Source: Paraspadella gotoi (taxonomy: Eukaryota > Chaetognatha). From it: a stretch of 64,000 bases of DNA. Of this stretch, positions 29,679 through 42,439 are shown piece by piece. The DNA lies in the NCBI GenBank assembly GCA_051294375.1, contig CM119266.1, positions 23,384,413 to 23,448,412 of the forward strand. Reading direction: 5' to 3'. The translations under genes were made by a program, and so were the position numbers. Positions within the stretch are counted from its first letter, which is position 1, and every line of letters starts with the position of its first letter. Under the pieces are notes generated by a model. That model was not told the origin of the DNA. It did no database searches and worked only from the letters and a program-made list of their open reading frames with translations.

Positions 29679-30605
29679 CTCCCCCAGAGCTCCGCCCCGT
29701 TATGGCCCTTAAAACCCCGAATGCCCCGCCCCCCGGAGGCCGTTAAGACCCGAACGGTCCCACCCCTGACACGTTTTCCCTCCCGTCACGGTCCAACGTG
29801 TGACGGGCGGGGATTCATAGGGGGACGAAGTCGTGATAAGGGGGGAGAAAGCGGAAAAGGTTGAATCCGCGTTTAAGTTCCGCTGGGATTTATTTTTTTT
29901 TAGAAAATAGAAAAAAATTATTACGTTTCTAAATGCTTATTCATTGTTGTTTTTAGAGCATTGCCCGTTGAAGAGTCATAAAAAGTTATGTTACTGATCT
30001 GGGAAATGGGAAGTTAAGATAAGAAATTATTAAAAAATGCAGTATACTGCTAAAAAATCCCACTATGTAAATATTTTACCTCTCTCTCTCTCTCTCTCGT
30101 GTCCTCTCTTGTGCTCTCTGTCCTCTCCACCCTCCGTCTCGTCTCTCTCTTCCTCTCTCTCTCTCTCTCGTCTCCCTCTCCTCTCCTTCCCCTCCTTCTC
30201 TTTCTTTCTTCTCTTCGCTCCGGTCTAAAACAAACAAAACAAAAAGCTTTCGCGATATCTCCGGCTTCGATATTTTTTTCCCCAAACTTGAAATTGAGAA
30301 AATTCCTCCATTTTTTTCCTTCATATTTTCTCTTCTTCTTTCTTTTTTTTTTTTTTTTTGTGGCAGCGTGTCCGTCCCCTTTCTTCGAGTCTAAAAACGG
30401 AGATATGGGGAAAGAACTAAGGCAGCGACCATTTAGAAAAGGAGAACCTAAACAAGGGAATGGAAGGCAAACAGGAACAGACGGTCAGGGTCAAACCGAT
30501 TTCTTATTCTTTCTGCTTTTCTCTTCTGTCTGCCTCTTTCTCTCGTTTTGACTTTTTTTTTAGGTTCATTTCTTTTTTTTTCTTTTACTTTTGAGTTTTG
30601 ACTAT

Positions 30606-30656
30606 TTCTTTCTTTCTTTCTTTCTTTTTTATTATTTCCTTTTTTCTTTCCAAATT

Positions 30657-30700
<44 letters not shown>

Positions 30701-30703
30701 ACT
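30606..30703. repeat. (TTTC)n microsatellite
   Basis: Two TTTC tetranucleotide runs (30606-30627 and 30656-30700) in a pyrimidine-rich stretch. Confidence 0.9.
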
Positions 30704-31073
30704 GTCATACTTTTAGTTTTTTCATTTTTTCTTTCTTTGTTTTTCTAAGTTTCTATCAATTTTTCTAGCAAGTTATACCCATTATACCTTTTTTAAATAA
30801 TTTTGTAACCTTAATCCGATTTTCACCTACATATAAGCATTGCATATTAAGCAATAATTCATCTCTTCACTCTTCACCAAATCTCCGCCCGTATCTCGAT
30901 CCACCTTTCAACTCCCCTTCTCAAAACGCCCCTATCAACCACCTCCGGAATTCCCCCCCCCCGATCTCCGAATTATTTCCTAATTAGGGATTTTGAGTTA
31001 TGGTTCGTATTTAAGGAGGTTGTTGGCTCTGACGTCCACGACTCGAGAGCAGACATTTATTTCTGCGAGGAAA

Positions 31074-31087
31074 AGACGACGACGACA

Positions 31088-31125
<38 letters not shown>

Positions 31126-31226
31126 TACAACGACGACACAAAATATAAATAGAACGAAGATGAAGATGAATTTGAAATGATGTCGATGAAGATGAAGATG
31201 AAGATGAAGATGAAGATGAAGATGAT
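31074..31226. repeat. (GAC)n and (GAAGAT)n arrays
   Basis: A GAC/AAC trinucleotide run at 31074-31135 is followed by a GAAGAT hexanucleotide run at 31190-31226. The frames encode only low-complexity peptide, and no gene context is visible. Confidence 0.9.
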
Positions 31227-32488
31227 CTTAATGGCAATAAGGAAAGAAGGGAACAAGTTTTATACAAATAAAATAGGAATAAAATAAAATTAGGATGTAA
31301 AATTATAGTTAATATGATATTTTAAAATTTAATGCGACTAAATAAATGCGACAGGTGTAAATAAAATGATCAAAAAGAGTTGACCGAGAAAGTAAATGTT
31401 TTGGCCAGAAATACTATTTGCAGCATTGTAAATGTTGAAACTGACTGATATTAAAAAGTTCGAAAAAAAGAAAAGACGACGACGACGACGCCGACGACAA
31501 CGACGACGACGACAACGACGACGACGACGACTCCGGGTCCGAATTCTCCGGGTCTGGCTTTGGCCTCTGACTTTTTTTCTGATTTATGCTCGGGTTTCGT
31601 GTCTCTGATTTTTTTTCTTTTTCCTTTCATTTTCTTACATTTTTTCTTTTTTTTTTTTGACTCAGATAAAAAGTCATAGCTTTTTTTGAGAAGGTGGGGA
31701 AAGTAAGGTGGGTTGGGGACGAGTGAGGGGGAAAATATTGTTCAACGTTTATTCTGATTAGTCTACTCATTTATTATTCTTCTTTCTTCAAAGGTAAGAG
31801 GGACGTCGTTTTGCTTTTTAATCTTTTAATCTTTTAATACCTTCGCGGGTCTGCCTCTCTCTCTTTCCTCTTTTTCTTATCCTTTCTATCTCTCAAATTC
31901 TAAAATTTAGAATGAAGAAACATTGAAACTAAATTACTTATCATTTTTATGTATTAAAATGAATACGTAGCCTCAATATTGTATCATTTGTTACTTAATT
32001 ATCGCATTGTTTAGCAATAAACTACAATTTAAAACTTCCATCGCCTAAACTAAAAGCAAGATCATCCTTATACCAATACAACCTATTTATTTACAGTTTA
32101 ACTCTCTTTCTCTCTCTCTCTCTCTCCTCTCTGTTCTCTCTTCCTCATCTCACTTCGGTCGATCCCACGCCTCTATTCGCTCATCGATGTTGCGAACATT
32201 TTAATGCCGCCTGTCAAATCCGATCTCTAGATTTTCTTTCTCGTCTTCTTGTATCTCTACTCTCTACTCTCTTCAAATACTCTCCAATCTCATCTCTCTC
32301 CATCTCTTCAACTCTCATACTCTCTCATCTTCTTCATCTCTCTCTCTCTCTCTCTTCTCCAACTTTTAGACTTTAGGTCAATCGCCCTTTCCCTCTTGCC
32401 CGTTGCGACAGCGGCCTCGGCGGCGGTAACAACGCCAGTGCGGCGGCTACGCCGCCATCTCAACTGTGCGAGCGGACGACATGGGATA

Positions 32489-32496
32489 GAAGAAAG

Positions 32497-32549
<53 letters not shown>

Positions 32550-32595
32550 TGAGCAGAGAGAATGAGAGAGAGAGGGAGCGAGAAGAGAGAGAGTT
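32489..32595. repeat. (GA)n microsatellite, interrupted
   Basis: A GA tract with AGAAGAG and GAGATGAG interruptions. Confidence 0.93.
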
Positions 32596-33784
32596 TTGAC
32601 ACTTTTATTGGCTTTTGTGACGGGAGAGGGGTAGCGAGGGGTTAGGGGGGGTGCTTATGGGAAAGGCCTGAGAGCGCTGAGTGATTGAGGATTGTAAAAC
32701 TTTAAGCAAAGTTTTGTTTTTTATATTTTATTTTCATAACGTTTATGAACAACGTAAATAATATCGATAAGTTTATGAGATAAACTTATTAACGAACTCG
32801 AGAATATTAAATTCGATCGAAAGTACTCGACTCTCAAAGATAAAGAGATACGTACCCGAATGAACTTTGATAATATGCTTGCTCACTTTGCACGATGACG
32901 TAATAGCCTAATTTGCGACTCGTTTCGTACATGTAGGTAGAGCTTTCTAAAAACAGCCACCACGAACGCTAAAAATTAAGCTTTGTAACAAAACCTAGTA
33001 ACTATAATTAGCAATTAACAACGCTCACCTCTGGACGCAAACGAAATACCAATTTCCTCCGAAGATCGAAATAATTTGTACGACGATATCGTCATCTTCA
33101 TCGTTGTCGTCGTCGTTCAAGTCGTTCTCGTCGACGTATTCGTTTTTATCGTCGTCGTCTTCGTCGTCGTCATCTTCATCGTCGTCGCCCGAATCCGACG
33201 AAATCGACGATCGTCGAATTGGAGATTGGGAGAATCGAGGATTCGAATTCGAGACTCAAAGGATCGATCGATCATTGATCATCGAACGCAGACGATCGAA
33301 TCATTAGTCAAAAAGCGAAAACATCAAAAACCGCTCCGCCTTCTCTCTCTCTCTCTCGCTCTCTATCTTTCTTCATTCGCTCTCTCCCTCTCTGTCGTCT
33401 AGTTTTCCAGTCGGACATTCCGTAATCGATTTCACTCGACTCCAAGGTAATCGCATTAGACGAAGACGACTCAAAATATATCTGCGTTTTGTCTCTTTTT
33501 TTTTCCGCTTTTTTTTCCCATATATATATATATATATATATAATTTTATTTCAGGCCTACGAAAAATCACCGCGCGGTTTGAGAAATTTCGACTATCTAC
33601 ATTAAGACGGTCCAAAATTTAACACTTTTTATAACTTCAAGTTCTCTCAAAAAAAATCCTTTTTTCATTCTATTACTAAATCGATTTTCAATGCAACTTT
33701 TTGTATTAGTTCATTGGGTTGTTGCACTGAAGCTTTTAAATATTTATTAATATATAACAAATGACAAATTTTTTTAAAAAAAAA

Positions 33785-33925
33785 TATTTTTTAAGAACAG
33801 ATTCCTTTAGAGCTTGAAAGTTAAATGAAAGTTAGTACTACATTTTTTAAAAATTTTGACAATAATTTGGTTAAAAATAAAAAACCTTAAAAAATCATCA
33901 TCATCATTATCATTGGCTGAATTTT
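33785..33925 (+). repeat. Dispersed repeat family B, copy 1
   Basis: The order of TAAGAMCAGATT, an AT-rich middle and AAAATCATCATCATC is shared with 40125-40260 in the same orientation. The copies are divergent. No coding capacity was seen. Confidence 0.5.
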
Positions 33926-34130
33926 ATAGTTTTTTAAAATTTTTATCAATAAAATAAATTTAAAAAAGTCATATTAATAACCTTTATCTAACTTTTTTTA
34001 TTTTTTTTTTATTTTCATATTCTCTAACAGTCACTTAACCATTATTTATTTAAGAGAACTTCTAGTTTTTAACCTGTTCCGGCCTAATATACAATTATAC
34101 ATCCTGTCGACCATGGTTATATTTTGTTAT

Positions 34131-34432
34131 GAAATTCGTACAACCAATATAAAAATTATTCATTCATTTAATAATTAAGCTATCTTGACCCTGACTTTGT
34201 ACACTTTCCAGGCTTTGGTGATTTAAGGCCTCATCACTCTTTCAAGATAATGATATAGCAGGTCCCTGCAAGCTTTTAATAAAGACTCTTACGGTCTCGT
34301 TTATTCACTCCATATAATAATATCCATATAATATTTCAAAGAATGTTTCAATTACATGAAAAGACCACTCCCTTTAGTATTAGATAGGGGGATACTATAT
34401 TGTGCTACGCTCAGCATCAAAATACCTATATA
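34131..34432 (+). repeat. Dispersed repeat family A, copy 1, truncated by a gap
   Basis: It starts GAAATTCGTACAACCAATAT and matches the reverse complement of 50855-51216 along about 300 bp. Shared blocks include TTATTCATTCATTTAATAA, AAGCTATCTTG, TTTAAGGCCTC, GTTTATTCACTCC, CCACTCCCT and ATACTATATTGT. The right end runs into a 25-N gap. Confidence 0.75.
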
Positions 34433-34457
34433 NNNNNNNNNNNNNNNNNNNNNNNNN
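34433..34457. other. Assembly gap, 25 N
   Basis: Exactly 25 N, a likely placeholder. It interrupts a family A repeat. Confidence 0.99.
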
Positions 34458-34625
34458 ATATAATTTGTATGAATATGTTCTCTTAACATTTAATTTCTTA
34501 TACAATAACAATTTGGATAAAATTGAGCCCATTATCTACCAAGATCTATATTAGCGTGTACTTTAAATCAAATAACAAAGCTAAAATATTTTGTGTATCA
34601 GAATCTCACTCTGACATCTACGTAT

Positions 34626-35105
34626 TTAAATCAACCTTCAATGAATAAATGCAATTCAATTGGCTTTTTACAAAAATACCCCGGAAATTTTTTTTTCTCG
34701 CCAAAATATTGACACTTTTTGTTAAAAACGTCAATTCACAAACGCTTATTTCCTGACCTTTCACGGTTCTGGCTGTTCAATTTCGATTCCTCACACATAG
34801 CGTCGTACGTGTCGTCGCGTCGTCGTTCGTCGTCGTCGTCGTGTCGTCGTCGTCTCGCCGTGCGTCACGTGAGTACCGACAATTTAACCTCCGTCGACCT
34901 TCGTCCCGATTTCCCATTTTGCAGACGCCCATGGATTGACCTCCGCGGGGAACTCGGGTTAAGGAGATTTGTGACGAGGACTGGGACCATGAGTAAACTG
35001 AGGGGCAAGAAACTTTCAGACAGTTATACGTTTTTAGAATTTCAATTCACTTATTGAAATAAGAGAACACGTTAACATTCATTCTCTCCTCTCTCTCTTC
35101 TCTCT

Positions 35106-35140
<35 letters not shown>

Positions 35141-35610
35141 CTCTCTCCTCTCTCCCACTCCACTCCTCTCCTCCCTCTCTCTTTTCGATATATCACGTCG
35201 CAGATGTGGCACGACTGACGTCAATACTCGCATCGCAGTCGTCGTCGTCGTCGTCGTCTTCCTTCTCGCACCTGTCTCCACTAAATTCTTCTCAATCGGC
35301 CGCCCACTTTCATCCCTTATCTTCCCCTCTCACTATCTTTCTAACTTTTCAGTAGCAATTAACCCTGACCACAAATACATTCAGACTTGTGGATATTAAA
35401 ATGTAAAAAGAAGTGTACTATACTTAAGGAAATAAGGAGAGCAATCTCGTCACGGTGAAACCACTAAAAGCCACTTTTCGAAACCACCATTTGAGAAGAT
35501 TTCTAATCACTCCTCCACAACCCTCTTTGCCCAACCACCCTTCCCATCCCCGAAAACCCCCCTCACCACCCCCCACCACTATAAAATCTCCCTCCTCTGA
35601 CATCCTAGTT
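34626..35610. repeat. Direct duplication, about 1 kb, copy 1
   Basis: The segment starting TTTAAATCAACCTTCAATG recurs at 35611 with small indels, including the (GTC)n run, the CT block near 35100 and the TTTTCGATATATCACGTCG stretch. The two copies are adjacent. Confidence 0.85.
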
Positions 35611-35783
35611 TTAAAATCAACTTCAATGAATAAATGTTTCAATTGGCATTTTTAAAAATACCCCGAAATTTTTTTTTCTCGCCAAAAATATTGACACTTT
35701 TTTGTTTAAAAATTCGTCAAATTCACAAACGCTTATTTCTGACCTTTCACGGTCGGCTGTTCAATTTCGATTCCTCACCAATA

Positions 35784-35841
<58 letters not shown>

Positions 35842-36375
35842 GAAGTCGACAATTTAACCTCCCGTCGCTTCTCGATTTCCATTTTGAGACGCATGGACTT
35901 GACTCCGCGGGGAACTGGGGTTTAGGGGATTTGTGGGGACTGGGGACCATGGGATAACGAGGGGAAGAAAACTTCAAGATCAGTTATACGTTTTTAGAAT
36001 TTCAATTCCTTTATTGAAATTAAGAAACGTTACATTCATTCTCTCTCTCTCTCTCTCTCTCTCTACTCTCTCTCCTCTCTCCCACTCCACTCCTCTCCTC
36101 CCTCTCTCTTTTCGATATATCACGTCGCAGATGTGGCACGACTGACGTCAATACTCGCATCGTCGTCGTCGTCGTCGTCCTCGTCGTCTTCCTTCTCGCA
36201 CCTGTCTCCATAAAATCTTCTCAATCGGTCCGCCCACTTCTCATCCCTTATCTTCCCCTTCTTCACGTATCTTTCTAACTTTTCAGTAGCAATAAACCCC
36301 TGACCACAACTCATTTCAGATTGTGGATTTAAATTGTGTAAAAAGAAAGTGTCTATTACTTTAAGGAATAAGGAA
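35611..36375. repeat. Direct duplication, about 1 kb, copy 2, cut by a gap
   Basis: Second copy of 34626-35610. Its (GTC)n run (35785-35840) is longer than in copy 1. It ends at the 493-N gap at 36376. Confidence 0.85.
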
Positions 36376-36868
36376 NNNNNNNNNNNNNNNNNNNNNNNNN
36401 NNNNNNNNNNNNNNNNNNNNNNNNNNNNNNNNNNNNNNNNNNNNNNNNNNNNNNNNNNNNNNNNNNNNNNNNNNNNNNNNNNNNNNNNNNNNNNNNNNNN
36501 NNNNNNNNNNNNNNNNNNNNNNNNNNNNNNNNNNNNNNNNNNNNNNNNNNNNNNNNNNNNNNNNNNNNNNNNNNNNNNNNNNNNNNNNNNNNNNNNNNNN
36601 NNNNNNNNNNNNNNNNNNNNNNNNNNNNNNNNNNNNNNNNNNNNNNNNNNNNNNNNNNNNNNNNNNNNNNNNNNNNNNNNNNNNNNNNNNNNNNNNNNNN
36701 NNNNNNNNNNNNNNNNNNNNNNNNNNNNNNNNNNNNNNNNNNNNNNNNNNNNNNNNNNNNNNNNNNNNNNNNNNNNNNNNNNNNNNNNNNNNNNNNNNNN
36801 NNNNNNNNNNNNNNNNNNNNNNNNNNNNNNNNNNNNNNNNNNNNNNNNNNNNNNNNNNNNNNNNNNNN
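36376..36868. other. Assembly gap, 493 N
   Basis: A run of N at the end of the second copy of the 1-kb duplication. Confidence 0.99.
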
Positions 36869-37502
36869 AAAAAAAAGAAAGACTAAAGTCGAAAATCCGG
36901 GGAAAATCGACGCAGCGAAAACCTTTAACGGTTTTTTAATTCCCTTGCCCTTTTATTTAAATATATTTTTTTCCCGCGCCGAGTCGCGACGACCGCGATC
37001 GCAGCGCCGCCTCTGAGCGGTCATTAAAACGTTCAAAACTTAAACTTCTTCGGAGGGCAAACAAATGGCGCACGGAATTTCCATACTACGGCAGAAAAAG
37101 AGAAAAAAAACATAGTTCCGTCCCTTTATAATCGTTCCCAGAGGACCTAAAAGGGGGAGAAAAAAAGGGGGAAAAAAGAAGTCCCTAGCAAATTTGTCCG
37201 AGAAGTTAATTTTGATTTTTTAAAAACAAATGTTAATAGTTACTATAATTAAATTTGTGATATATCATTAGATTGCGAACAAAAAAATGTTTAATCTCTT
37301 ACCAGCCTACTTTTTATCAATGTCACCAATTGTACTCACAGATCTAATATTTATTCTAAACTTGAGTTTCGATCTATCGATCGATAGGGGACAAAAACCC
37401 GCCGCCGACTTCGATTACACCGTCCATCGTCGTCGATCAAAACCGTCGTCGTAAATCTCCGAGTTCTTCACTTTCACCTATCGCGAGTAACGGCGTCGCC
37501 TC

Positions 37503-37516
37503 GCGCCTCCTGGCGG
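37503..37516 (-). promoter_or_regulatory. CTCF-like motif
   Basis: On the minus strand the sequence CCGCCAGGAGGCGC agrees with the vertebrate/insect CTCF core at 12 of 14 positions by eye. A second AGGAGGCGC lies about 15 bp away in the opposite orientation. No matrix score was computed. Confidence 0.3.
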
Positions 37517-37850
37517 CGAAATTTTGAAGGAGGCGCAGGTGGAATTTCGTAAGTCTCGATTAGATCTATAATTCAATTTTCGTGTTGAGCGAAATTTTCC
37601 GTTTTGCCTCAGGGTTCATTTTTAATGAAAACCGAGTAGGGAAAATTATTCGACTACAGTACATATTTTTAATTGCGCCGCGAGTACTCGCGGAGCAACT
37701 CTATAAGTCACACTCTTCGGTCGGTCGGTCCGTCGGTCTGTCCCACTTATGTTAAAAACGCTTATAACTTGCTTATAGTTTGTTGCTCATCTGTTAAAAA
37801 TCAAATCTAAGCGACTATTTGCGCCGCCTTTTGTTTTTAAAGAAATCTTT

Positions 37851-37942
37851 GTAGAAAAAAAAAAGTTTGAATGATTTTTTACAACGAAGTTGTTTTTATT
37901 ATTATTCGTTGTAAAAAATCATTAAAACTTGGTTTTTTCTAC
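37851..37942. repeat. Long hairpin with a 19-bp perfect stem
   Basis: The arm AATGATTTTTTACAACGAA pairs perfectly with its downstream reverse complement, around a loop of about 16 nt. After one mismatch the pairing goes on through AAGTTT and then GTAGAAAAAA, giving arms of about 36 nt. TTGCGCCG-like sequence occurs near 37680 and 38046 on both sides. It resembles the core of a foldback MITE. Confidence 0.7.
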
Positions 37943-38401
37943 TTTCAAACTAAAAACGAAAAAGAAAGGTTAATACATCATGTCTACTAAAGAAATCTTA
38001 TAAACTATAAGGAATAAATAACATGATAAGTAAAAAGAAAAGTAATACGGCGCAACAGCTTGGAATAACCGTTCCTAGTTTGTTAAATACTTAATAGCAA
38101 TCTGTCTATAACTTTATTCAAAACACCAAATATAAAGCAATTATTGATATGAGGTATACAGAGCAGTACTGGTATCGTAAATTTTCTTTTTCTTTTTCTT
38201 TTTCTTTTTATTTTCTTGCCAGCGTCAACCGGCTTGCCCGGCGTCCTTGACGCCGGCAACCGGCGTCCACTGAGATGTGACGCCGTCTCTCGCTCGATGA
38301 AATGAGACGCGATACGAAGTTAATGAGACGAAGAAAGCAGTTCATTGTCATTCTCGACTCCCGACCTGGTCTTCTGATAAAGAATGTTTTCAAAGTGAAA
38401 A

Positions 38402-38956
38402 NNNNNNNNNNNNNNNNNNNNNNNNNNNNNNNNNNNNNNNNNNNNNNNNNNNNNNNNNNNNNNNNNNNNNNNNNNNNNNNNNNNNNNNNNNNNNNNNNNN
38501 NNNNNNNNNNNNNNNNNNNNNNNNNNNNNNNNNNNNNNNNNNNNNNNNNNNNNNNNNNNNNNNNNNNNNNNNNNNNNNNNNNNNNNNNNNNNNNNNNNNN
38601 NNNNNNNNNNNNNNNNNNNNNNNNNNNNNNNNNNNNNNNNNNNNNNNNNNNNNNNNNNNNNNNNNNNNNNNNNNNNNNNNNNNNNNNNNNNNNNNNNNNN
38701 NNNNNNNNNNNNNNNNNNNNNNNNNNNNNNNNNNNNNNNNNNNNNNNNNNNNNNNNNNNNNNNNNNNNNNNNNNNNNNNNNNNNNNNNNNNNNNNNNNNN
38801 NNNNNNNNNNNNNNNNNNNNNNNNNNNNNNNNNNNNNNNNNNNNNNNNNNNNNNNNNNNNNNNNNNNNNNNNNNNNNNNNNNNNNNNNNNNNNNNNNNNN
38901 NNNNNNNNNNNNNNNNNNNNNNNNNNNNNNNNNNNNNNNNNNNNNNNNNNNNNNNN
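38402..38956. other. Assembly gap, 555 N
   Basis: Unresolved sequence. A (GAC)n run follows closely at 39020-39057. Confidence 0.99.
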
Positions 38957-39026
38957 ATCATGTTAACCCGCGTTTCCAGTGTGACCCACTGTGCGACGGG
39001 ACAGTTTGACATGTTTACTGCCGACA

Positions 39027-39058
<32 letters not shown>

Positions 39059-39392
39059 CTCTCCTTTTACGTTTTCCTTCACGAAAGAAAAGATTTACGG
39101 TGAACAAATTGAAAGTAATTTTCTTCGACTTCGTTCCTCGTCGATCATTTTACGCGATTCACATTTCGTTGACGAGTGAACGAATTTATGTTGGCGGGTT
39201 CAGGTGTGATCGACATTCCTGGACGTCACACCGCGGAACAGGTTTAGTCTGGAGTTGACCCGACCGTCTGATCGTTAATAAGAAAGGTGCATATTGTACG
39301 TGTATCAAAATTAAACCTTTCGAGCGCGGGTATAGAAGGTGAAATAGTATCTTTCTTAGAAATATTAAGAAGGTTCAGGTTCAGTGAATTTT

Positions 39393-39394
<2 letters not shown>

Positions 39395-39447
<53 letters not shown>

Positions 39448-39459
39448 TCTCTCTCTCTC
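39395..39459. repeat. (CT)n microsatellite
   Basis: A CT tract of about 65 bp with one CCCTC break. Confidence 0.95.
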
Positions 39460-39544
39460 AAGAGTTTTATTACTCGAAAGAGAAAAGAGAGAATAAAAAA
39501 ACAAGTTTGTGCAAACAATGTCGGAACTGCCCACGATCATTAGC

Positions 39545-39840
39545 GGTAATTAATTAATTTAATTGATTTTAGGTCTTTTTGTCACTGACCACGACAAAAG
39601 CAACAACGATGATGATTGGATGATGACAATAATGCCGATAACGATTGACTTACTTGATTTGATTGATTGATTGATTAAATATTTAATTAATTAATAAATA
39701 AATTGATTGATTTAATAATCAATTAATAGATAAATAAATTGATTTATTGATTTTTAAATTAATTGATTAATTGACTGATTAATTAATTATTGATAAATTA
39801 ATTGATTTATTGATTAATTAACTGTTTAATTTTTTCATTA
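39545..39840. repeat. AT-rich (TTGA)n/(TTAA)n cryptic simple sequence
   Basis: Dense TGATTGAT, TTAATTAA and TGATTAAT words over about 300 bp. These include many TAAT homeodomain cores and Exd/Hox-like TGATTRAT words. It could be slippage-generated simple sequence or a homeodomain-binding element; the sequence alone cannot decide. Confidence 0.6.
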
Positions 39841-40124
39841 AATAATACATCTTGCATTTACATTTAATATAAAAAGAAGAGGAAAAGGAAAAACCATAAT
39901 CAATTAATGAAACAGGATTCCATCAAAACTAAATTTTTAGCTTAGCGGGTAGCCGCATTCAATGGGGTGAGTCAAAAATTTAGAGTGAGTACATGTTCAA
40001 ACGAATATTTAGACATTTTTAAGAATACTTTCAATGGACAAAAAAATTCTAATATGGCTCTATACCCTAGTTATTAATTTTTTAATATTTATTTATAGAT
40101 AGGAAAGGTCAAAATTTTTTTAAA

Positions 40125-40260
40125 GAATTTTTTAATTTTAAGACCAGATTCAGATAGCTCATAAAAAGTTGTCTACACAAAGTATAATTCTTTTTAAAAT
40201 ATTTTTACGATAAGTGTGTCAAAAATAAGAAAAACCATAAAAAATCATCATCATCTTTCG
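40125..40260 (+). repeat. Dispersed repeat family B, copy 2
   Basis: Matches 33785-33925 in order and orientation, including TAAGACCAGATTCAG and AAAAAATCATCATCATC. Confidence 0.5.
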
Positions 40261-40794
40261 ATAATTTTATTATTTTTTTTATATTTTCACTTAGCAAACG
40301 TAAGAATTTTTAAAAGCTGTAATTATATGTCTTGTTTAATATTTGATGCTCTATCGGAATCCATCAAAAAATTTTAAGATTTCAAAAAAAATTTTTTTTT
40401 GCTCTATATAGTAGTGTAATATTTTTAATTAGGCTAGTAACCTCAGAAGAAAGCATTTTTGACAAAAAATATTTTAATACCGTAAACTATGGTCATGTTA
40501 GATTATTTTAACACTGTATACATTAGCATTTAAATTTCATTGGCTATGGCTAGCTTAATCACACACTTTCCTACCCACATAAAAAAATTCGAGTCAATTG
40601 CCCCTTCCACTCATGAGTAATTGGCATTCAAATAGTGAAATCGATTTTTTTTCCCTATTTAAACACATTTAAACACACTCGCACGATTCCATTGAAACTT
40701 CATATCCAGCTCAATCACACACGTTCCTACCCTCACACAAAATTTCATTCCAATCCATTCATCCAATCATGAGTAATTGGTGTTTTTTCCTAAG

Positions 40795-40837
40795 GGGCGA
40801 CGGACGGACGGACGGTCGGACGGACGGAAGGACGGAA
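40795..40837. repeat. (GGAC)n short tandem run
   Basis: About nine GGAC/GGAA units at the end of a block (40550-40950) with two related AT-rich halves, each containing ATGAGTAATTGG. The block resembles a degraded mobile element. A GGTC run at 37720-37740 is similar. Confidence 0.7.
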
Positions 40838-41095
40838 TACATCTTTTTTTTTGCATAATTTATCATAATTCGATGTTCTGACATGATATAAGTGAACAAG
40901 GTTGAGGGGGCGGACCGACGGACCGACAAAGTGGATTATAGAGTCGGGATCTGCTGTTAGCAGACCGACTAAAAAAGAATATCAAAAAAATTCGATGAGA
41001 GAGAAAAAGTTAAAAATCTCCTGAAAAAAATGAAAGGAAGAGGAAATTTAAAAAAAAAGAAATAGAACCGGGGAGTAAGAATCTTTTATAGAAAA

Positions 41096-41097
<2 letters not shown>

Positions 41098-41168
<71 letters not shown>

Positions 41169-41200
41169 AGAGAAGAAGAGAGATAGAGAGAGAAAGGATT
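41098..41200. repeat. (GA)n microsatellite, interrupted
   Basis: A purine GA block with AAAGAG and GAAGAAG breaks. Confidence 0.93.
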
Positions 41201-41395
41201 GAGTGAATCTATCCTGTCGCCACACATCATTAAGGAAAAGGCATCATTACGAACAGCGCCGCTTTGATGATGATCAATTATCAAATGATAGAGATATGTT
41301 ATTCATACTGATGAAGGCGGGGGCCGAGAGAGGAACTTAATGTTATTTTTCCATTATAAATTCAGCTAATGGTCTTCGAGCGATATTCGCTTGCG

Positions 41396-41398
<3 letters not shown>

Positions 41399-41476
<78 letters not shown>
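41399..41476. repeat. (CT)n microsatellite
   Basis: A perfect CT tract of about 77 bp. A GA tract lies 175 bp downstream at 41652-41744. Confidence 0.95.
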
Positions 41477-41478
<2 letters not shown>

Positions 41479-41672
41479 TCTCGCCCTCTATCGTCGCATC
41501 GATGGATCGAATGAGCCACGCTGATGGCACTCACGATTTGCCATTGCGACGGCCAGTTGCGACACCGGTATAAGATTGTTCCCAGTCGAAGACACGGCGA
41601 CGACGACGACGACACGCTTTGGTCGCTTGCAGGTGCCGATGACTCACGAGTAGAGAGAGAGAGAGAGAGAAG

Positions 41673-41747
<75 letters not shown>

Positions 41748-42439
41748 CGTGATCGTGAAGGCCAGTCGAATTCCCTTGAGCCACGAGCGATGATAGAACG
41801 AATTCTGAGTTCAGCGGGTGATTAGTTGAGTTGGGCCGAATTCACGGTAGATGTCGCTTAATCGTGACACCATGCGTTACAACGGATGTTTAACGTTAAT
41901 TGAATCTGCTCATCGATATGCAGACGATCTGTCACTATAAGGATACGAGTTTTCTTTGTCTGCTTGTGCATCGTAGTTTGGTCAGAAGTCAATAATTGTA
42001 TTCTATTTAACTATTTCCTTTCTCCTTGTTTTGTTTTTGGTAATGGTGTGAATTAATACAAAATATGTAAATTAGAAAAACAAAAGACACATTTATTTGA
42101 ATTTTTAAAAAAAAAATTTCTCTCTCTATCTCTATCTCTCTCTCTCTTTCTCTGATTAATTTATTGATTGATAGATTGATCAAATTATGACCTGACAGAG
42201 AGACAGAGAGGCGAGGCATAACATTTTCTTCAGTCTCGGAGTTTGCGGCAGGCAAGGCCATCTTATTGGCATCCAACTCGCACGTTCCGTCATCCTAAAA
42301 TTTTAAGGACGGTCGTCCCTTATGAAGCAACATAACATAACATAGCAACGCAAACAAACCATACCTTAAACTCGTTCTTTTTTTTTAGAATCAACTTTTC
42401 TCGCAGTTTTTATTCTCATGTGAATCGGAACGAATAATC

